Positions 42,601 to 55,312 are shown, counted from the first letter of the stretch. The stretch: DNA of 64,000 nt from Eutreptiella sp. 'Long Island Sound 2002' (GCA_964036045.1 OZ038385.1:15335240-15399239); one strand, 5' to 3'. Translations and numbers: made by a program. The notes: a model not told the origin generated them from the sequence alone.

Positions 42601-45600
42601 CCGCCTCCTCCAGCCAAACCCCCACCCGCACCGCCCCGCTCTCTGCCAGCTCCAGTACAACCGCCACGCCAACTGTTTCCCCAACCGACAGCCCCACCAC
42701 ACGACCGACACTGACCCACACGCCGCGTCTCACAGGCACCCTCACCGCCACCCGCTCCTGCACGCTGTCCGCGGCACCCTCCCGCACGGCCCCTCTGACC
42801 GCCTCCCGGACAACCAGCGGCACGGACACGGGCACCAACATGGCGTCGGCCTCCGGCAGCCCCACCTCCTCCGCGACCCACACCGACAGCGCTGCGCTCA
42901 CCGTCAGCGAAACCTATTCGGGGTCGCGCACCGGCACCGGCACCGCCAGGCGCACCCCGTCGTGCACGTCCTCCGCGGCGCCCACCCCCTCGCCCTCCGT
43001 CACTGCGAAGGCCACGAGCACCTGCAGCCACACTGCGTCCGCCACCGCGACGGCCACCGTGACTCTGTCGCTGACCGCCACACCCTCCGCCACAGGGACC
43101 TGCAGCGGCACCGCCTCCGAGAGCCCCTCGGCCACCCTCACCCCCTCGACCACCGCCACGGCCTCCCAGACCGTCACGGTGACCTGGACCCCCCGGCCCA
43201 GCGCTACCCCGAGCCCCTCCACCACCGCATCCCACAGCAGCACCCTCACGGGCACCCCCACCCCCACAACACCCGTCTCAATATCCGCCACCGCTTCATC
43301 CTCCACGCTCCCGACGCCCTCACCTCAGACCTCCTGGACCCCCACGACAACGCGCAGCGCGCGCGCAACGCGCAGTGCGACGCCGGCCGGCACGGCCTCC
43401 GCCTCCCGCAGCCTCACCGCCTCCGCCACGGCCTCGCCTTCGCGCACCGCCTCCCCCACCCCCAGCCCCAGCGGCCCTGCGACGCCCACCCCCTCCGGCT
43501 CAAGCACCGCCGCCGCGACGCGCACGCACACACCCACCCCCGCCCCTTCGGCCTCCGCCACCGCCTCCCCAACGGCCCCTTCGACGCGGAGTGCGACCCC
43601 GTCGGCGTCCCCAAGCCACAGCGCTTCCCCGGGCCCGACCACCACCGCCGCGCCGTCCGCGACGCCGTCGGCGTCCGCCACGGTCTCGTCCACGGCCTCT
43701 GGGACGGGAACGGGGAGCCCCCCAGCCACGCACAGCCCCACCGCGACCCCTGTGCACTCGCGCACTTGCAGCGGCAGCCTGTCGCTCGCTGCTACCGCGT
43801 CCGGCACCACGTCCGCGACCCACACGCCGTCGGTGGCGTGCACGGCCTCCGCCACGCCCACCTGCACGTGCACCACGTCACTGACTGCCACGCCACCGGC
43901 AACAGCTTCGGAGGATGCCACTGCGTCTCCGACAGCCACGGCCACCGGCACCGCTGCAGTGACCGTGACCGGCACCCCCTCCGCCACCTGCGCAGCCTCC
44001 TTCAGCCCCACGCCCTCCTCTCCACCCACCCCCACCGCCTCTCCCTCCCACACCCCCCCAGTAACCAGCACCCCCACCCCCACCCCTTCTCCCACCCGCA
44101 CCACCACCACAACCCCCACGCTCCCCACCGGCCCACAGCTGCACATCACCCCCGTCCCCCTGCACAATGGCGACCGCCCCCTGGCCCTGTACGCCTCCCT
44201 CTCGGGACCCCTCTTCCCCGCCGCCGACGGCTGCAGCACCGCGCTCCACCTCCACCCGGACTGGGACGTGACATGGGCCGCCACCGCCGGCGGCCGCCCC
44301 GCCAACCCCTTCGTTGTCGCCGGCGGCGGGGGCGTCGCCCACGCCCCCGCAGCCGCCCTGACGGAGCCCGCCTACGACGTGACCGTCACGGCGTGGCGCC
44401 GCGGCAGCGACCCCGCCACCCTCCGCGCCACCGCCCGGACCGCGGTCAACCCGCCGCCGCGCCCCCCCCGGCGGCAGCCCCCCCTCTCCGTGTCCGTGGC
44501 GTCGCCCCCGGCGGTGGCCTGGGCGTCGCGCCTGCGACTCTCCACGCCCCTGCCCGACTGGACCCCGGGGCTCCCGTCCGGGCGCCCCCTCACCGCCCGC
44601 TTCGTGTTCGTCGCCGGCGGCACTGAGTGGGACTTCCCGGACGCCGCGGGCTTCCGCGCCGCCCCCAACGCCACCGTCTGGGCCCCCTGGCTCCCGGCCC
44701 CCGCGGCCGCCCCCCTCAACTTCTCCGTCGGCGTCTACGTCCGCGACGCCCACGGCGCCACCGCTGGCCCCTTCCTCGTCCCGGTAGCTGGGGGCGTCCG
44801 CGCCCCCGCCCCCGGCGCCGCCGCCCCGTACCCCGCGGACGTGCCGGCGCTGCCCTGCCTGACCGCCCCGTGCCCTGACGCGCCCTGGGCCACCGCAGCC
44901 CCCCTTTGGCAGGTGCTGTGGCACGCGGAGGCCCTCGCCGCCCGCTGCGCTGCACCCCCGCCCGTGGGGTTGCACACGGCGCTGCGGCTTGCGGCCCGGA
45001 CCGCCGCGCACACGCGGCCCGAGGCGCTCCCCCCGTTCGCCGACCGCATGGCCGCGCTGGCGGCGCTCGTCGCTGCCACCGCGACCTGCCCGGCCGCCGC
45101 TGCAACCGCGCTCCTTGAGCCCCTTCTGGCGGCGATCGACGCCGTCGCGTTCGCGGGCGGCGCGCCCGCCGCCGCGGACCTCCCCGCCCTCATGGAGGTC
45201 CTGGACGCTGTGCAGGTGCACGCCCGCGTCGCCCGGCAGGCGGACTGCGCGTTCATCGCCACTGCCCTGGCCATGCCGCACATCGCGTTCAGCGTGTCTC
45301 GCGCGCCCCCGCACGCTCTCCCCAACCCGCTCCGGGCCGGCCCCGCCGCCGCGCACCTCCCCCCCGACGCCCTGCAGCTGCTGGCATATGCCGCGCCGGG
45401 CGCCGTCGAGGCGGAGCTGTGGGTGCTGCCGGGCTCGCAGCTGCTCGCGTCGCGGGTGCTCAGCCTGACCTTCGTCGATGCCGCGTCCGGCGCCCCCATT
45501 CCCATCGCGGCGCTTCCGGAGCCCATCACCCTGGGCCTGCCCACGGACGTCGCCCCGTCGAGCCGACGGCCCCCCACCCCAGGGTACCAGTGCCTGGACG

Positions 45601-48600
45601 TCACTGGCGGCCGCATGGTCGCAGACCCGGAGGTGTGGCTGTTGGACCCGCAGCCGCTGAACGGCCTTTTCCACTGTAACACCCTCCACCTCAGCGCCTT
45701 CGCGGTCCTGGCGCTGCCGCAGCTGGACGTGGCCTCCGGCTGCCACAGCGACGTCCCCCCGACGGCGCTTTACTGCCTGGTCGACGCTGCGCTGACCCTC
45801 ACTCTCACCGGCCAGCACTTCGGCGTCGCTGGTGCGCGCGTCGTGCTGGACCCCGCCAGCGGCGCCCCTGACGGCGCCGCGGCCATGCAGTGCGGCACCG
45901 TGACGCACGCGCCCGGGGCCGAGGACACGACCCTGGTCTGCGGTGCGCTGCAGCCGCTGCCGACGGACCTGACGCAGATGTGGATGACGGTCACCGTCAT
46001 GCGGGCCGACGGCCACAACGCCACCCTCTCCCACGCCGTGCTGCTCACGCCCCCCCCTGCACTGGCCTGGCTCGAGCCGGTCGGCCCCGGCTGCGCCGCC
46101 GCCGGGCGCGGGGTGTTGGTGAACTGCCCCGGGGCCGGGGCCGGCGCCGCGTTCCGAGTGCGGGGCGAGGGCCTGTCGGGCCCCCTGCCCACGCAGGTCT
46201 GGGCCGGGCCGTACGCCTGCCCGGAGGTGCTGGTGGAGGACAGCACCGCTGTCGTGTGCCAAGGGCTGAAGGGCCTCGGGCCGGGCCACGCGGTCGCGGT
46301 CGCCGTTGGCGACTTGCGTTCGGCCCCGGAGTCGCCGCTGGTGCTGTCGTTTGCGGGCGCGGGGGGCTGCACGCTTGGCTGGTACGGGCCGGGGTGCACT
46401 GGGCTTTGCCCCGGGACGGACATGGCACGGCAGCCACCGCAGCCCTGCACCGGCCACGGGGTCTGCGACGGCGGGACGGCGGGGACTGGGGCCTGCGCGT
46501 GCCTCGCGGGCCTGGCGGACGGGTACTGGGCCGGCAGTGCATGCGACCGCTGCGCCCCGGGGTACTGGGGCGCGGGGTGCGACCGGCTGTGCGCCGGTGC
46601 CGGGGGGAGTGGCCTGGCGCTCCGCGTCTGCAGCGGGCACGGCGCGTGCGACGAGGGACTCCGGGGGAGCGGCACGTGCGCGTGCGACGTCGGGTACCAG
46701 GGGCCGGACTGCGGGCAGGAGTGCCCGGTGGCGTACAGCGAGCGGGAGCTGATGGTGTGCGCCGGGCGGGGCGTGTGTACAGACCGCAACGGCAGTGCGG
46801 CGGCGTGCGACTGCGCCCGGCACACGATGGACGGGTACTGGAGCAGCGAGGCCTGCACCGCCTGCCTGGCCCCCTATGTCGGCCCCAACTGCACGTGGCT
46901 GTGCCCCACCTCCGCGTCCGGTGTCGCATGTGGAGGCCACGGCCGCTGTGAGGCCGGCGCGACCGCGGCCGTGTGCGCATGCGACCGGGGCTACAGCGGC
47001 CCGGCATGCGCCGTCCAATGCCCTGGGGCTGGGGCCGATGCGGCGCCGTGTTCGGGGCATGGGCGATGTGAGGTCCGGCAGGGCGTGCCGGCGTGCGTCT
47101 GTGTGGCGGACCCCAGTCAGGGGTACTGGAACGGCACCGACTGCGGCCGGTGCCGGCACGGGTGGGCGGGGCCGCAGTGCACCCTGGCGTGCCCGTCCCA
47201 CGGCCCCACGCAGGCAGTCTGCAACGGCCAGGGCATGTGTCAGCCCGACGCCACGTGCGCGTGTTACGAGGAGCGCTGCGGCGACGCCTGCGCGGTGCCG
47301 GCCGCGAGCTGTGCTGCGCTGTGCCCGGCGGGCACATACGGGCCCAACTGTACGCAGGCCTGCGCCTGCGGGGCCCACGGCCGGTGCCTGCGCTGGCCCA
47401 CGCAGCACAGCAACCCCTGCGTGTGTGACTTCGGGTATGCAGGGCCCGACTGCAGCATTGTCTGCCCTGGGGGCCCCTCGCTGCCGTGCGGGGGGCATGG
47501 GCTCTGTCTGCAGGCGTTAGGGGCATGCGCCTGCGACAGCGGCTGGGGCACGCCGGAGGGGCAGCCGGCGTGCACCGCCCGCTGCCCCTCCGCGACGTCC
47601 GCGGCCCTGTGCAGCGGGCACGGCTGGTGCAACGCGCGCGCCCAGTGCATGTGCGACGCCTCCTACGGCGGCGCGGACTGCGGCGCGGCGTGCCCTGCGC
47701 ACGACGGCGCGGTCTGCGCGGGGCACGGGCAGTGCCGCGCGGAGGATGGCGGCTGCTGGTGCGACTCCGACCCGGTGCGGGGCCATTGGGCCGGGGCCGC
47801 GTGTGCGGGGTGCGCTGCAGGCTTCTACGGCGCGGACTGCACCGACGTGTGCGCCCACGGGGCCACTCAGGGGCAGACCTGCGCGTGCGACCCCGGCTGG
47901 TTTGGCACCGGCTGCTCGCGCGAGTGCCCCAACGGCGCGCGCCTGCCCTGCGCCGGGCATGGCGCGTGCGACGACGGCGCCCAGGGCTCCGGCGTGTGTC
48001 TCTGCCGCGACGGGTATGCGGGCATCGCGTGCACTCTCACGTGCCCCGGGGGGCTGCAGCAGCCCTGCGGCGGCCACGGGCAGTGCGACCCCGTCACCGC
48101 GACCTGCCAGTGCCAAGATGACGCGCGCGGGCACTGGGCGGGCGCCGCGTGCGGCGTCTGCCGGCAGCCATACTTTGGGTCGGAGTGCAACAGCCGCTGC
48201 ACTGAAACTGCGGGGGGCGTGTGCGGGGGACATGGGGTCTGCGTGGCCGGGGGGGCGTGCCACTGCTTCCAGGACCCAGACCAGGGGTATTGGGCGGGCG
48301 TGGACTGCACGCAATGCAGCCCCGGGCACTACGGCCGCGCGTGCCAGAGTCAGTGCCCAGGGGGCGCGTGCGACCCCTGCGGCGGCCACGGGGTCTGCAG
48401 CGAGGGGCAGAATGGCACGGGCGCGTGCGCCTGTGCCTCTGGGCCACAGCTGGGCTTCTTCGCGGGGGTGGCCTGCGCGGACTGCCAGCCCGGCTACTTC
48501 TCCGCGCAGTGCAATCTGCCGTGTCCCGGGGGCAGCCAGAGCCCGTGCAATGGCCACGGGTTCTGCGGCGACGGGGTGCAGGGCAGCGGCACGTGCCAAT

Positions 48601-51600
48601 GCCACGCGGACGCAGAGCGGGGCTTTTGGGCCGGGTCCGGGTGCGACCGCTGCCGGCCCTCGCACTGGGGCGCGCGGTGCACGCGGCAGTGCCCCGGCCC
48701 TGCCGGGCAGGTGTGCGCCGGGCACGGCGTGTGCTTCTATGGCCCCCTCGGCAACGGCACCTGCGCCTGCTCCTGGGGCTTTACGGGGCCGGACTGTGCG
48801 ATGGAGTGCCCCACCGACGCTGGTGGGGCCGTCTGCGGCGGCCACGGCCAGTGCCGGGCCACGGCGTCCGGCACCGCCGTGTGCACGTGCGACGGGGACC
48901 CCGTCCTTGGGAACTGGGCGGGCGCGGTGTGCGACGTGTGCCTCGCGCCATACGCGGGCCTCGACTGCCTCCTGCAGTGCACCAACTGCAACGGCCACGG
49001 GTCGTGCTCCGCGGGGCGCAGGGGCACGGGGCAGTGCGAGTGCGCGCTGGGCTGGGCCGGCGCCGACTGCGGTGTCGAGTGCCCCGGGGGCGCGGTCCTG
49101 CCGTGCGGTGGGCACGGCAACTGCACGGGCGATGCGACGTGCGCGTGCGCACAGTCGCCGGAGCAGGGGCACTGGGCCGGCCCGGCGTGTGGCACGTGCA
49201 GCCCTGGGTACGCGGGCGACGACTGCCGGTCCCACTGCGCGATCGGCCTCGGGGGCCTGCTGTGCTCCGGCCGCGGCCGCTGCCACCGCGACTCGTGCCT
49301 CTGCGACTCCGGGTTCTGCGGCGCGGCGTGCGAGATAGCGGGCGCGGAGTGCCACCTGCAGGAGTGCGCCGTCGGCCGCCAGGGGGCGGACTGCCAGGAC
49401 CTCTGCCCGGGCCTCAACGTCTCGGGGCACGTGTGCTCGGGGCACGGCTTCTGCTGGAACCACAGCACCGTGACGACGGCCTGCCTGTGCGACGCCGGGT
49501 GGTCGGGCGCAGACTGCAGCGTGCGGTGCCCGGGTGTGCCGGCCTGCGACGGCCGCGGGGTGTGCAACGACCGTGCGTCCGGCTGTCAGTGCCTCCCCGG
49601 GTTCGGCGGGCCCGGCTGCGGGACGGAGTGCCCAGGCGGGTGGGCGAACCCGTGCCTTGGGAACGGCGTGTGCCAGACGGCGGCGGATGGCAACGTGTCC
49701 TGCGCGTGCGCGCAGGGGTACGGGGGCAGCAACTGCCAGCACCGCTGCCCCAGCGGCCCTGACAATGCTACCCTGTGTTCCGGGCATGGCGTGTGCGTGG
49801 CAGACGGGCAGTGCGCCTGCGCCCCGCAGTGGAGCGGCCCGGCGTGCGCCGCGTGCGCGCCGGGCTGGTACGGCGCGGAGTGTGCGCAGCTGTGCGTGCA
49901 CGGGGCGACGCAGGGCGGCGCCTGCCACTGCCACGCGGGCTGGGCTGGCGCCGGCTGCACCATTGAGTGCGCGGGCGGCTGGGTGAACCCCTGCAGCGGC
50001 CACGGGGTCTGCAACAGCACCGCCTCTGGGGACGGCCAGTGTGCGTGCGCTGCGGGCTGGGTGGGGGCCACGTGCGCGGTGCCGTGCCCCACGGCCGCAG
50101 GGGCCGTCTGCGGGGGGCACGGGCGGTGCATGGACAGCGGCCTCTGCAACTGCACTGCCGACCAGTGGCTGGGGTACCTGGGCCAGGCGTGCGAGATGGC
50201 GTGCCCTCTGGGCGGGAACGGCCTGGTTTGCGGGGGCCACGGGCAGTGCAACTCTCTGGCGGCGCGGTGCAGCTGCCAGCCGCAGTGGACGCAGGAGTCA
50301 AATTGCACGGAATGCCAAGTGGGCTACTTCGGGGCTGACTGCCTCGGGGAGTGCCCGGGGGTGTCGGTGCTGCAGCAGGGCTGTCGGCTGTGTTCCGGGC
50401 ACGGCACGTGTGACAGTGGCCGGGCGGGGTCGGGCCTGTGCGCGTGCGACCCGCTGTGGGTCGGCAGCATCTGTGACGCCTGCGCCCCGGGGCGCTATGG
50501 GCCTGACTGCACCGCACAGTGCCCCGGGGTGATTGGGGCGCTGGTGTGCTCAGGCCATGGCGCATGTGACGACGGCTTGCAGGGATCGGGGCAGTGCAAG
50601 TGCCACGACGCGTCGCCGCACGGGATGTGGGCGGGCGCGGACTGTGGGGAATGTAGCCCGGGCTACTACGGCGCGGCGTGCAACATGCATTGCCCGGGCA
50701 GAACCGGGCCTGGCGTCTGCTCTGGCCACGGCGCGTGCAACGATGGGGTCGCGGGCCTGGGGTCCTGCGCCTGCGCCACGGGCTACGGCGGACCCGCGTG
50801 CGAGTTCTCGTGCCCGTTCAGCCGCGGTTCGCCGTGCGGGGGCGTCGGGCGCTGCGATGACAGGCTGAACGGCACGTTCCAGTGCGACTGCGCCGCCGCC
50901 GCTGTCGGGCACTGGGCCGGGGCGGCCTGTGAAGTGTGCGCCGACGGGTGGGTGGGCACGCTGTGCACGCTGCGGTGCCCCGCCAACGCGACGGCGGGCG
51001 CCTGCGCGGGCCAGGGCACGTGCATCGCGCGCGCCGCCACCGCGACGGCCCCGGCGGCCGCGGTGTGCCAGTGCCACGTCGGCTACGCGGGCGCCGACTG
51101 CCTCCTCCGCTGCCCCGGGCCGCTGCTGGACCCGTGTTACGGCCACGGGGCGTGCGGCGCGGCCACAGGGCTCTGCGAGTGCTACCACAGCCCGGGCCTC
51201 GGGCACTGGGCGGGGCCCGACTGCCGGCAGTGCGAGTTCGGGTGGTCCGGGTTCCAGTGCACGCTCCCGTGCCCCGTGGGCCTCGCGGGGTTGCCCTGCT
51301 CTGGGGGGCTGTGCGCCGCCGGGGCGTGCGTGCAGTGCCCGGCGGGCCAGTGCGGCCCCGCCTGCAATGAGACGGGGCTGCGGTGTGACACGCTGGCGTG
51401 CGAAGCAGGCTACTGGGGGCCGACCTGCCAGCACCGCTGCCCCGCCAACGCCGCTGGCGTGTGCGCGGGGCACGGGCAGTGCCTCAGCACCGTGTACAGC
51501 GAGGGGCTGTGCACGTGCGACCCTGGGTACACCGGCCCGGACTGCAGCCTCGCGTGCAACTGCACCGGTCACGGCACCTGCGACCCCGCCACCGGCCGGT

Positions 51601-52529
51601 GTGTGTGCCTGGATGGCTACGCCACCGCGGACTGCTCGCGGGCGTGCCCGCAGTCAGGCCAGCGTGTGTGCGGCGGCCGCGGTGTGTGCAACGACGGGGC
51701 CGACGGGCCGGGGACCTGCAGCTGCGACGCCGGGTACGTGGGCGGCGCCTGCGGCCTGGCGTGCCCCGGTGCGGCTGCCGGTCCCATGGCCACGGCCTGC
51801 ACGGGGCACGGGCAGTGCTACGAGGACACGCAGGGGCACGCGGCATGTCAGTGCGCGCGCGACGCCCAGGCAGGGCACTGGGCGGGTCACGCGTGTCAGG
51901 ACTGCCACGAGGGGTGGCATGGGCTCAACTGTACGCAGCCCTGCCTCTTCGGGGTCACCGCCGGGCGCACCTGCGTCTGCCGCCCGGGCTACGCAGGGCC
52001 TGGCTGTGCCATCGAGTGCCCGGGGCCGGTGGGGCAGCGCTGCACCGGGCACGGCCGCTGCGACGAAGGGGCCGCCGGCACCGGGGCGTGCGCCTGCGAC
52101 CCGGACTGGTACGGGCGCGCGTGCGCTGCGTACTGCCACCCGAGCCTCTGCAACACCGACGTCGTGGCGCCCACGCCGCACCCGGCGTGCGACGCAGAGG
52201 GCCGCTGCGCGTGCCAGCGCAACTCGACGGGCCGCTGGGCGGGGCCCGACTGCAACATCTGCGACAAGGGCTGGTGGGGGCTGGCGTGCGACAAGGCGTG
52301 CTCCTGCAACGGGCACGGACAGTGCGGGCAGCTGGACGGCCTCTGCCAGTGCTATAACAGCGCTGCGGAGGGGCACTGGACCGGGCTGCGGTGCGACCGC
52401 TGCCAAGCGGAGTTCCTGGCGCCGTTGTGCAAAGCGCTGAACATCCAGATCACGCGCCGCTCCGAGTTCGCGGCGACGGTGGACCCGGTGGTGGACGCGG
52501 CGCCGCCGGCCCTGCTGGTGGTGGATGAG
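39652..52529 (+). CDS. Exon 7: 4,292-codon exon with mucin stalk, REJ/GAIN-GPS-like region, TIG and about 40 EGF-like modules
   Basis: Residues 1 to about 1492 are a Ser/Thr/Pro/Ala stalk in words like SATPTPTGT, probably heavily O-glycosylated, with an 86-residue internal duplication. Residues about 1493-2013 look like a REJ-type region and a helical, Ala-rich GAIN-like region ending in a GPS-like motif: YQCLD, a Trp in DPEVWLL, then FHCNTLHLSAFAVL, with His-Leu-Ser at about 2013-2015. Two IPT/TIG-like modules follow (TLTLTGQHFG; FRVRGEGLSG). From about residue 2260 to 4260 there are about 40 EGF-like modules of roughly 50 residues, most with C-x-GHG-x-C and a C-x-C pair, many with a W-x-G-x-x-C-x-x-C insert. 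The acceptor ATCTGTAG|GC is phase 1; the donor GATGAG|GTGTGG is phase 0. No membrane segment is present. Confidence 0.9.
40251..40700 (+). repeat. 258-bp in-frame duplication in the Ser/Thr stalk
   Basis: The block starting AGCGGCACTAGCTCCGCTAC at 40251 recurs at 40509, offset 258 bp or 86 codons. About 180 bp are nearly identical between the two copies. Confidence 0.8.
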
Positions 52530-53119
52530 GTGTGGGGGTGTTGCTGTTGTTGTTGTTGGGGAGGTCCCTAGTCAATGCAATAGATCCCTCCCCCAAGGAC
52601 CGCCCGCCGACGTGTGGTCCCCCCGTTGCGTGGCACACCGGCCCTTGAGTCTCCAGGGCAGGCGCCCTTCGCGCCCCCGTGAAGTGGTCCCGGGGGGGGG
52701 GGGGGGAAGCGGGAACAAGCGAAATTTGGAATGGCAAAATTTGGCACACGGAAGCCATTTTCTGGGTGCCATTTTAGCTCTCTTGGCATTCATATTTCCG
52801 TTGTGCCCAACATCCTCCTGGAAAAATAGCAACCATCCAGGCAACCACCAAGAAGCTGAAAGAAATAGCAGCAACCAACCAAAGGCCCACGGGCAATAGC
52901 AACCGCCATCCACCGTCTATGCTTCTTCTTGGGCCACATTCTGGGAATTTGTTCCAAATTTTGCAGCGGTATTTAAGAATAGGGGCCCATTTTTCTCCGC
53001 ACCGAATTTCGCCATTCCCCTTTTTGCTCGTTCCTAATTTTCCCCTCCGCGGTACAAGGACTTCCGGCCCCTCACGCATGCGACCGCCTCCCCTCCCTCC
53101 CCTCGGCGTCGTTTCGCAG
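52530..53119 (+). other. Intron 7, phase 0, containing a MITE
   Basis: The intron runs from GTGTGG to CGTCGTTTCGCAG. Most of it is the TIR element copy at about 52690-53054. A short TTG run lies at the donor end. Confidence 0.75.
52690..53054. mobile_element. MITE family with CCGGG ends, copy A
   Basis: The left part reads a G run, then GCGGGAACAAGCGAAATTTGG and AATGGCAAAATTTGG; the right part ends GCTCGTTCCTAATTTTCC and CCGCGGTA. Inverted, the right end matches the left over about 40 bp. Internal landmarks (TAGCTCTCTTGGCAT, CCAACCAAAGGCCCA, TTTTGCAG-GGTATTTAAGAAT) are shared in the same order with copies at 57945 and 61555. Confidence 0.8.
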
Positions 53120-53502
53120 GTGGAGCAGCTCCTGTACACCGGCTCCGGTCGGCCTCTGCTGGTCTCCAACAATGACGGCAGCGCCGTCGGGTCCATCCAA
53201 TTGGAGGGCGACATCGTCTCCGCGTCCCTCTCCGCGCAGTCCGTGGACTTCCTCGTCGCCACAGCGAACGCCACACTGCTGCAGCGCGTGTCCCGGCGGT
53301 CGCCCGTGGCCCGCCCCCCGACGACCACCGTCGCCGGCCGCGTGCTGCACACCACCGGACACCCCAAAGCCCGACGGATGCGGAGCCAAGCGGCGAGCTC
53401 TCGGCGGTTGTTGGAGACGGGCCTGGGCCTCCACGCCCTCAGCTTTGCCCCTGGGGAGGTCATGCTTGACAACTTCAGGGCGGTGTCCCGCGTGGCCGTC
53501 AG
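53120..53502 (+). CDS. Exon 8: start of propeller-like segment
   Basis: The 127 codons encode VEQLLYTGSGRPLLVSNND, GSIQLEGD, VDFLVATANATLLQRVS and a basic linker, then GLHALSFAPGEVMLDN. Short strands of the type L-x-V-x-x-x-D-G-x-x-x-x-I suggest beta-propeller blades, but no family is certain. The acceptor GTTTCGCAG is phase 0. The donor GTCAG|GTCTGC is phase 2; an earlier donor at 53459 is possible but would not match exon 9. Confidence 0.65.
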
Positions 53503-54642
53503 GTCTGCTGTCCCGTGCCCCATGCCAAACCCCATGCCGCAGTCCCTCCCTCGCCCACGTCGGTGTCAGCGCAGGTGGAGTGTGGCATCGACAAAAACAT
53601 TTTTTCACCAGCGACAACCCCAGGGCTCCTTTTAACAACTCGGCACCACTGGAGGGTGGTGTGTGTGGGGGGAGTGGGGACCACCCCCCCACCCCCTTAG
53701 AAGATTGGGCCAAATTTTCTTCCGGGCCTTTCCCGAATCAAAAATCTGGCGCCTTTGGCGCCAGTTAGTGTAGACCAAAAATTTCTTCGGCGCCTTTGGC
53801 GTCTCTAAAACCTCAGCACCACTGGGGGGGGGGGGGGGGGCTGGACCCCCGCACCCCCCCCCTCCCCGAGACCCCCCCCCGAAAAGGAGCCCTGGGCAGC
53901 CTGAAGCACAGCCCTCTGGGCCGACATTTAACCGCTAACCACTGGCGGTTGATGGCCAGTTTTGCGTTATTAGAATTGAGCACCCCCCCCCCCCCCGCTC
54001 CCCCTGTATGCCTGCTATTTCCCCATTTCTCCCCCATTCCCCCATTTCGCCGACCCCACGAGCCTGGGGAGCCCATTTGCCTTGAGTAGCCCTCTTCACC
54101 CGCGGTCCTGAGGATTCAGAACTCCTGTTGGCCCTGCACCAGTCTTCCTCAGATGTATCCAAATTTTGTGCTTGGTTGCATCCACGGTTTCCAATTTTTT
54201 TTTTCAATGTCTCGCCAAAGTAGCCCAAAAACATGAAGAATGTAACCACAATGTACCCTGTGCATTGAGATTACATTGCCCACTGATTGATTACATATTT
54301 ACAATGCTTTACATTGCTTGCGTCACAGAATGAAACAGGGATCTCTTGCCATTGTGCCGACCAAATGCAAACACGGTTGTTACTGACTGCAGAAGTTGTT
54401 TTTTCATCTTTGTTGATGTTGGTTTGTATCTGTGTTTACATGTGTCAAATTATCGCACTGCACCGCACCAAAGATGTAACACAATGTCTCCCAAATGCAT
54501 CCACAATGAATCCCCCCCAAAAGAACAATGCATCCCAATCCTTCTGGATACATCTGGAAGGCTGCCCCGCACCTGCGGACACACACGCGCCCGCGTGCTC
54601 GCCTCTCATGGCATCGCCCGAGCCCCATGCGCTTCTCTTTAG
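53503..54642 (+). other. Intron 8, phase 2
   Basis: The intron runs from GTCTGC to GCGCTTCTCTTTAG. It contains the TIR element at 53621-53894, poly(C) runs, a CCCATTT minisatellite at about 54005-54055 and about 500 bp of AT-richer unique sequence. An open frame upstream of exon 9 from 54287 is probably not coding. Confidence 0.6.
53621..53894. mobile_element. MITE family with CAGGGCTC ends, copy 1
   Basis: Ends are CAGGGCTCCTTTTAACAAC and, inverted, CAGGGCTCCTTTTCGG. The interior matches 62314-62580 over TTGGGCCAAATTTTCTT, a GGCGCC palindrome region and CAGCACCACTGGGGGG. Flanking 8-mers GACAACCC and GGCAGCCT agree at only five positions, so the target duplication is decayed or the end is displaced. 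Confidence 0.7.
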
Positions 54643-54931
54643 GCTGGACACCCTCCGATTTGCGGTCGTATGGCAATGGGACGGGCTGATCTTGGGGGGC
54701 AGCTGGAGCGCCCAGTGGCAGTTGCTGTACCTGAACCTCTCGTCGCTGACCCCCGTCTACTGGGCCGAGCATATCCTGGGAACGGTCTGTGTGGGGGGCG
54801 CCTGCTCCGCTGCAGGGCATCTGCAGCCCCACCGGAACACCACCACCCTCTTGCTGGTCCTGGAACATTCGCAGGGAATGGTGCTGGCGGAGCTGCGGCC
54901 GCGCAACGTCAGTGCGGTGGAGGTGCTGCAG
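54643..54931 (+). CDS. Exon 9: propeller-like segment, continued
   Basis: The 96-codon exon reads [56 protein letters not shown] and VSAVEVLQ. Repeated strands and NLS/NVS glycosylation sequons suit an extracellular beta-propeller. The acceptor TTCTCTTTAG|G completes the AG left by exon 8 into an Arg codon (phase 2), and the donor CTGCAG|GTGGCC is phase 0. Confidence 0.7.
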
Positions 54932-55312
54932 GTGGCCCGCAACGTGCACCCACCCACCTGTTTTTGTTTCCGCCATTCTCCCGGCCCCCGGTCTATCCGC
55001 TCCCTTCACGATGCAAACCTTGTTATCGAGTTTATTTGCTCCCCCTCCTGGGCCCCTCCTGAATTCCTCTCCCCGCTGACGCGCCCCCGTCTGTCAGGGT
55101 TTCTGACATCACCCACACCCACACCCACACCTACACCCACACCAACACCCACACCCACACCAACATCCACACCAACACCCACACCCACACCTACACCCAC
55201 ACCAACACCCACACCCACACCCACACCCACACCCACACCCGTACCCACACCCACACCCACACCTGCGCCCACATCATGCAACACACTAGCCATCGCTGTT
55301 GTGTCTGTGCAG
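54932..55312 (+). other. Intron 9, phase 0
   Basis: The intron runs from GTGGCC to GTTGTGTCTGTGCAG. It has the (ACACCC)n microsatellite at 55110-55263. The frame happens to stay open across it as a Pro-Thr repeat, but the strong acceptor and the better protein join favour splicing. Confidence 0.65.
55110..55263. repeat. (ACACCC)n microsatellite
   Basis: About 25 hexanucleotide units of ACACCC, with some ACACCA and ACACCT variants. It differs by one C from the ACACC pentamer of intron 6. Confidence 0.9.

Noticed and set aside
43878-47498. Minus-strand open frame of 1,206 codons and the alternative plus frame 40727-44626 of 1,299 codons
   Set aside because: Both are shadows of exon 7, produced by extreme GC content and Ser/Thr/Pro or Cys/Gly codon use; neither shows recognisable domains.
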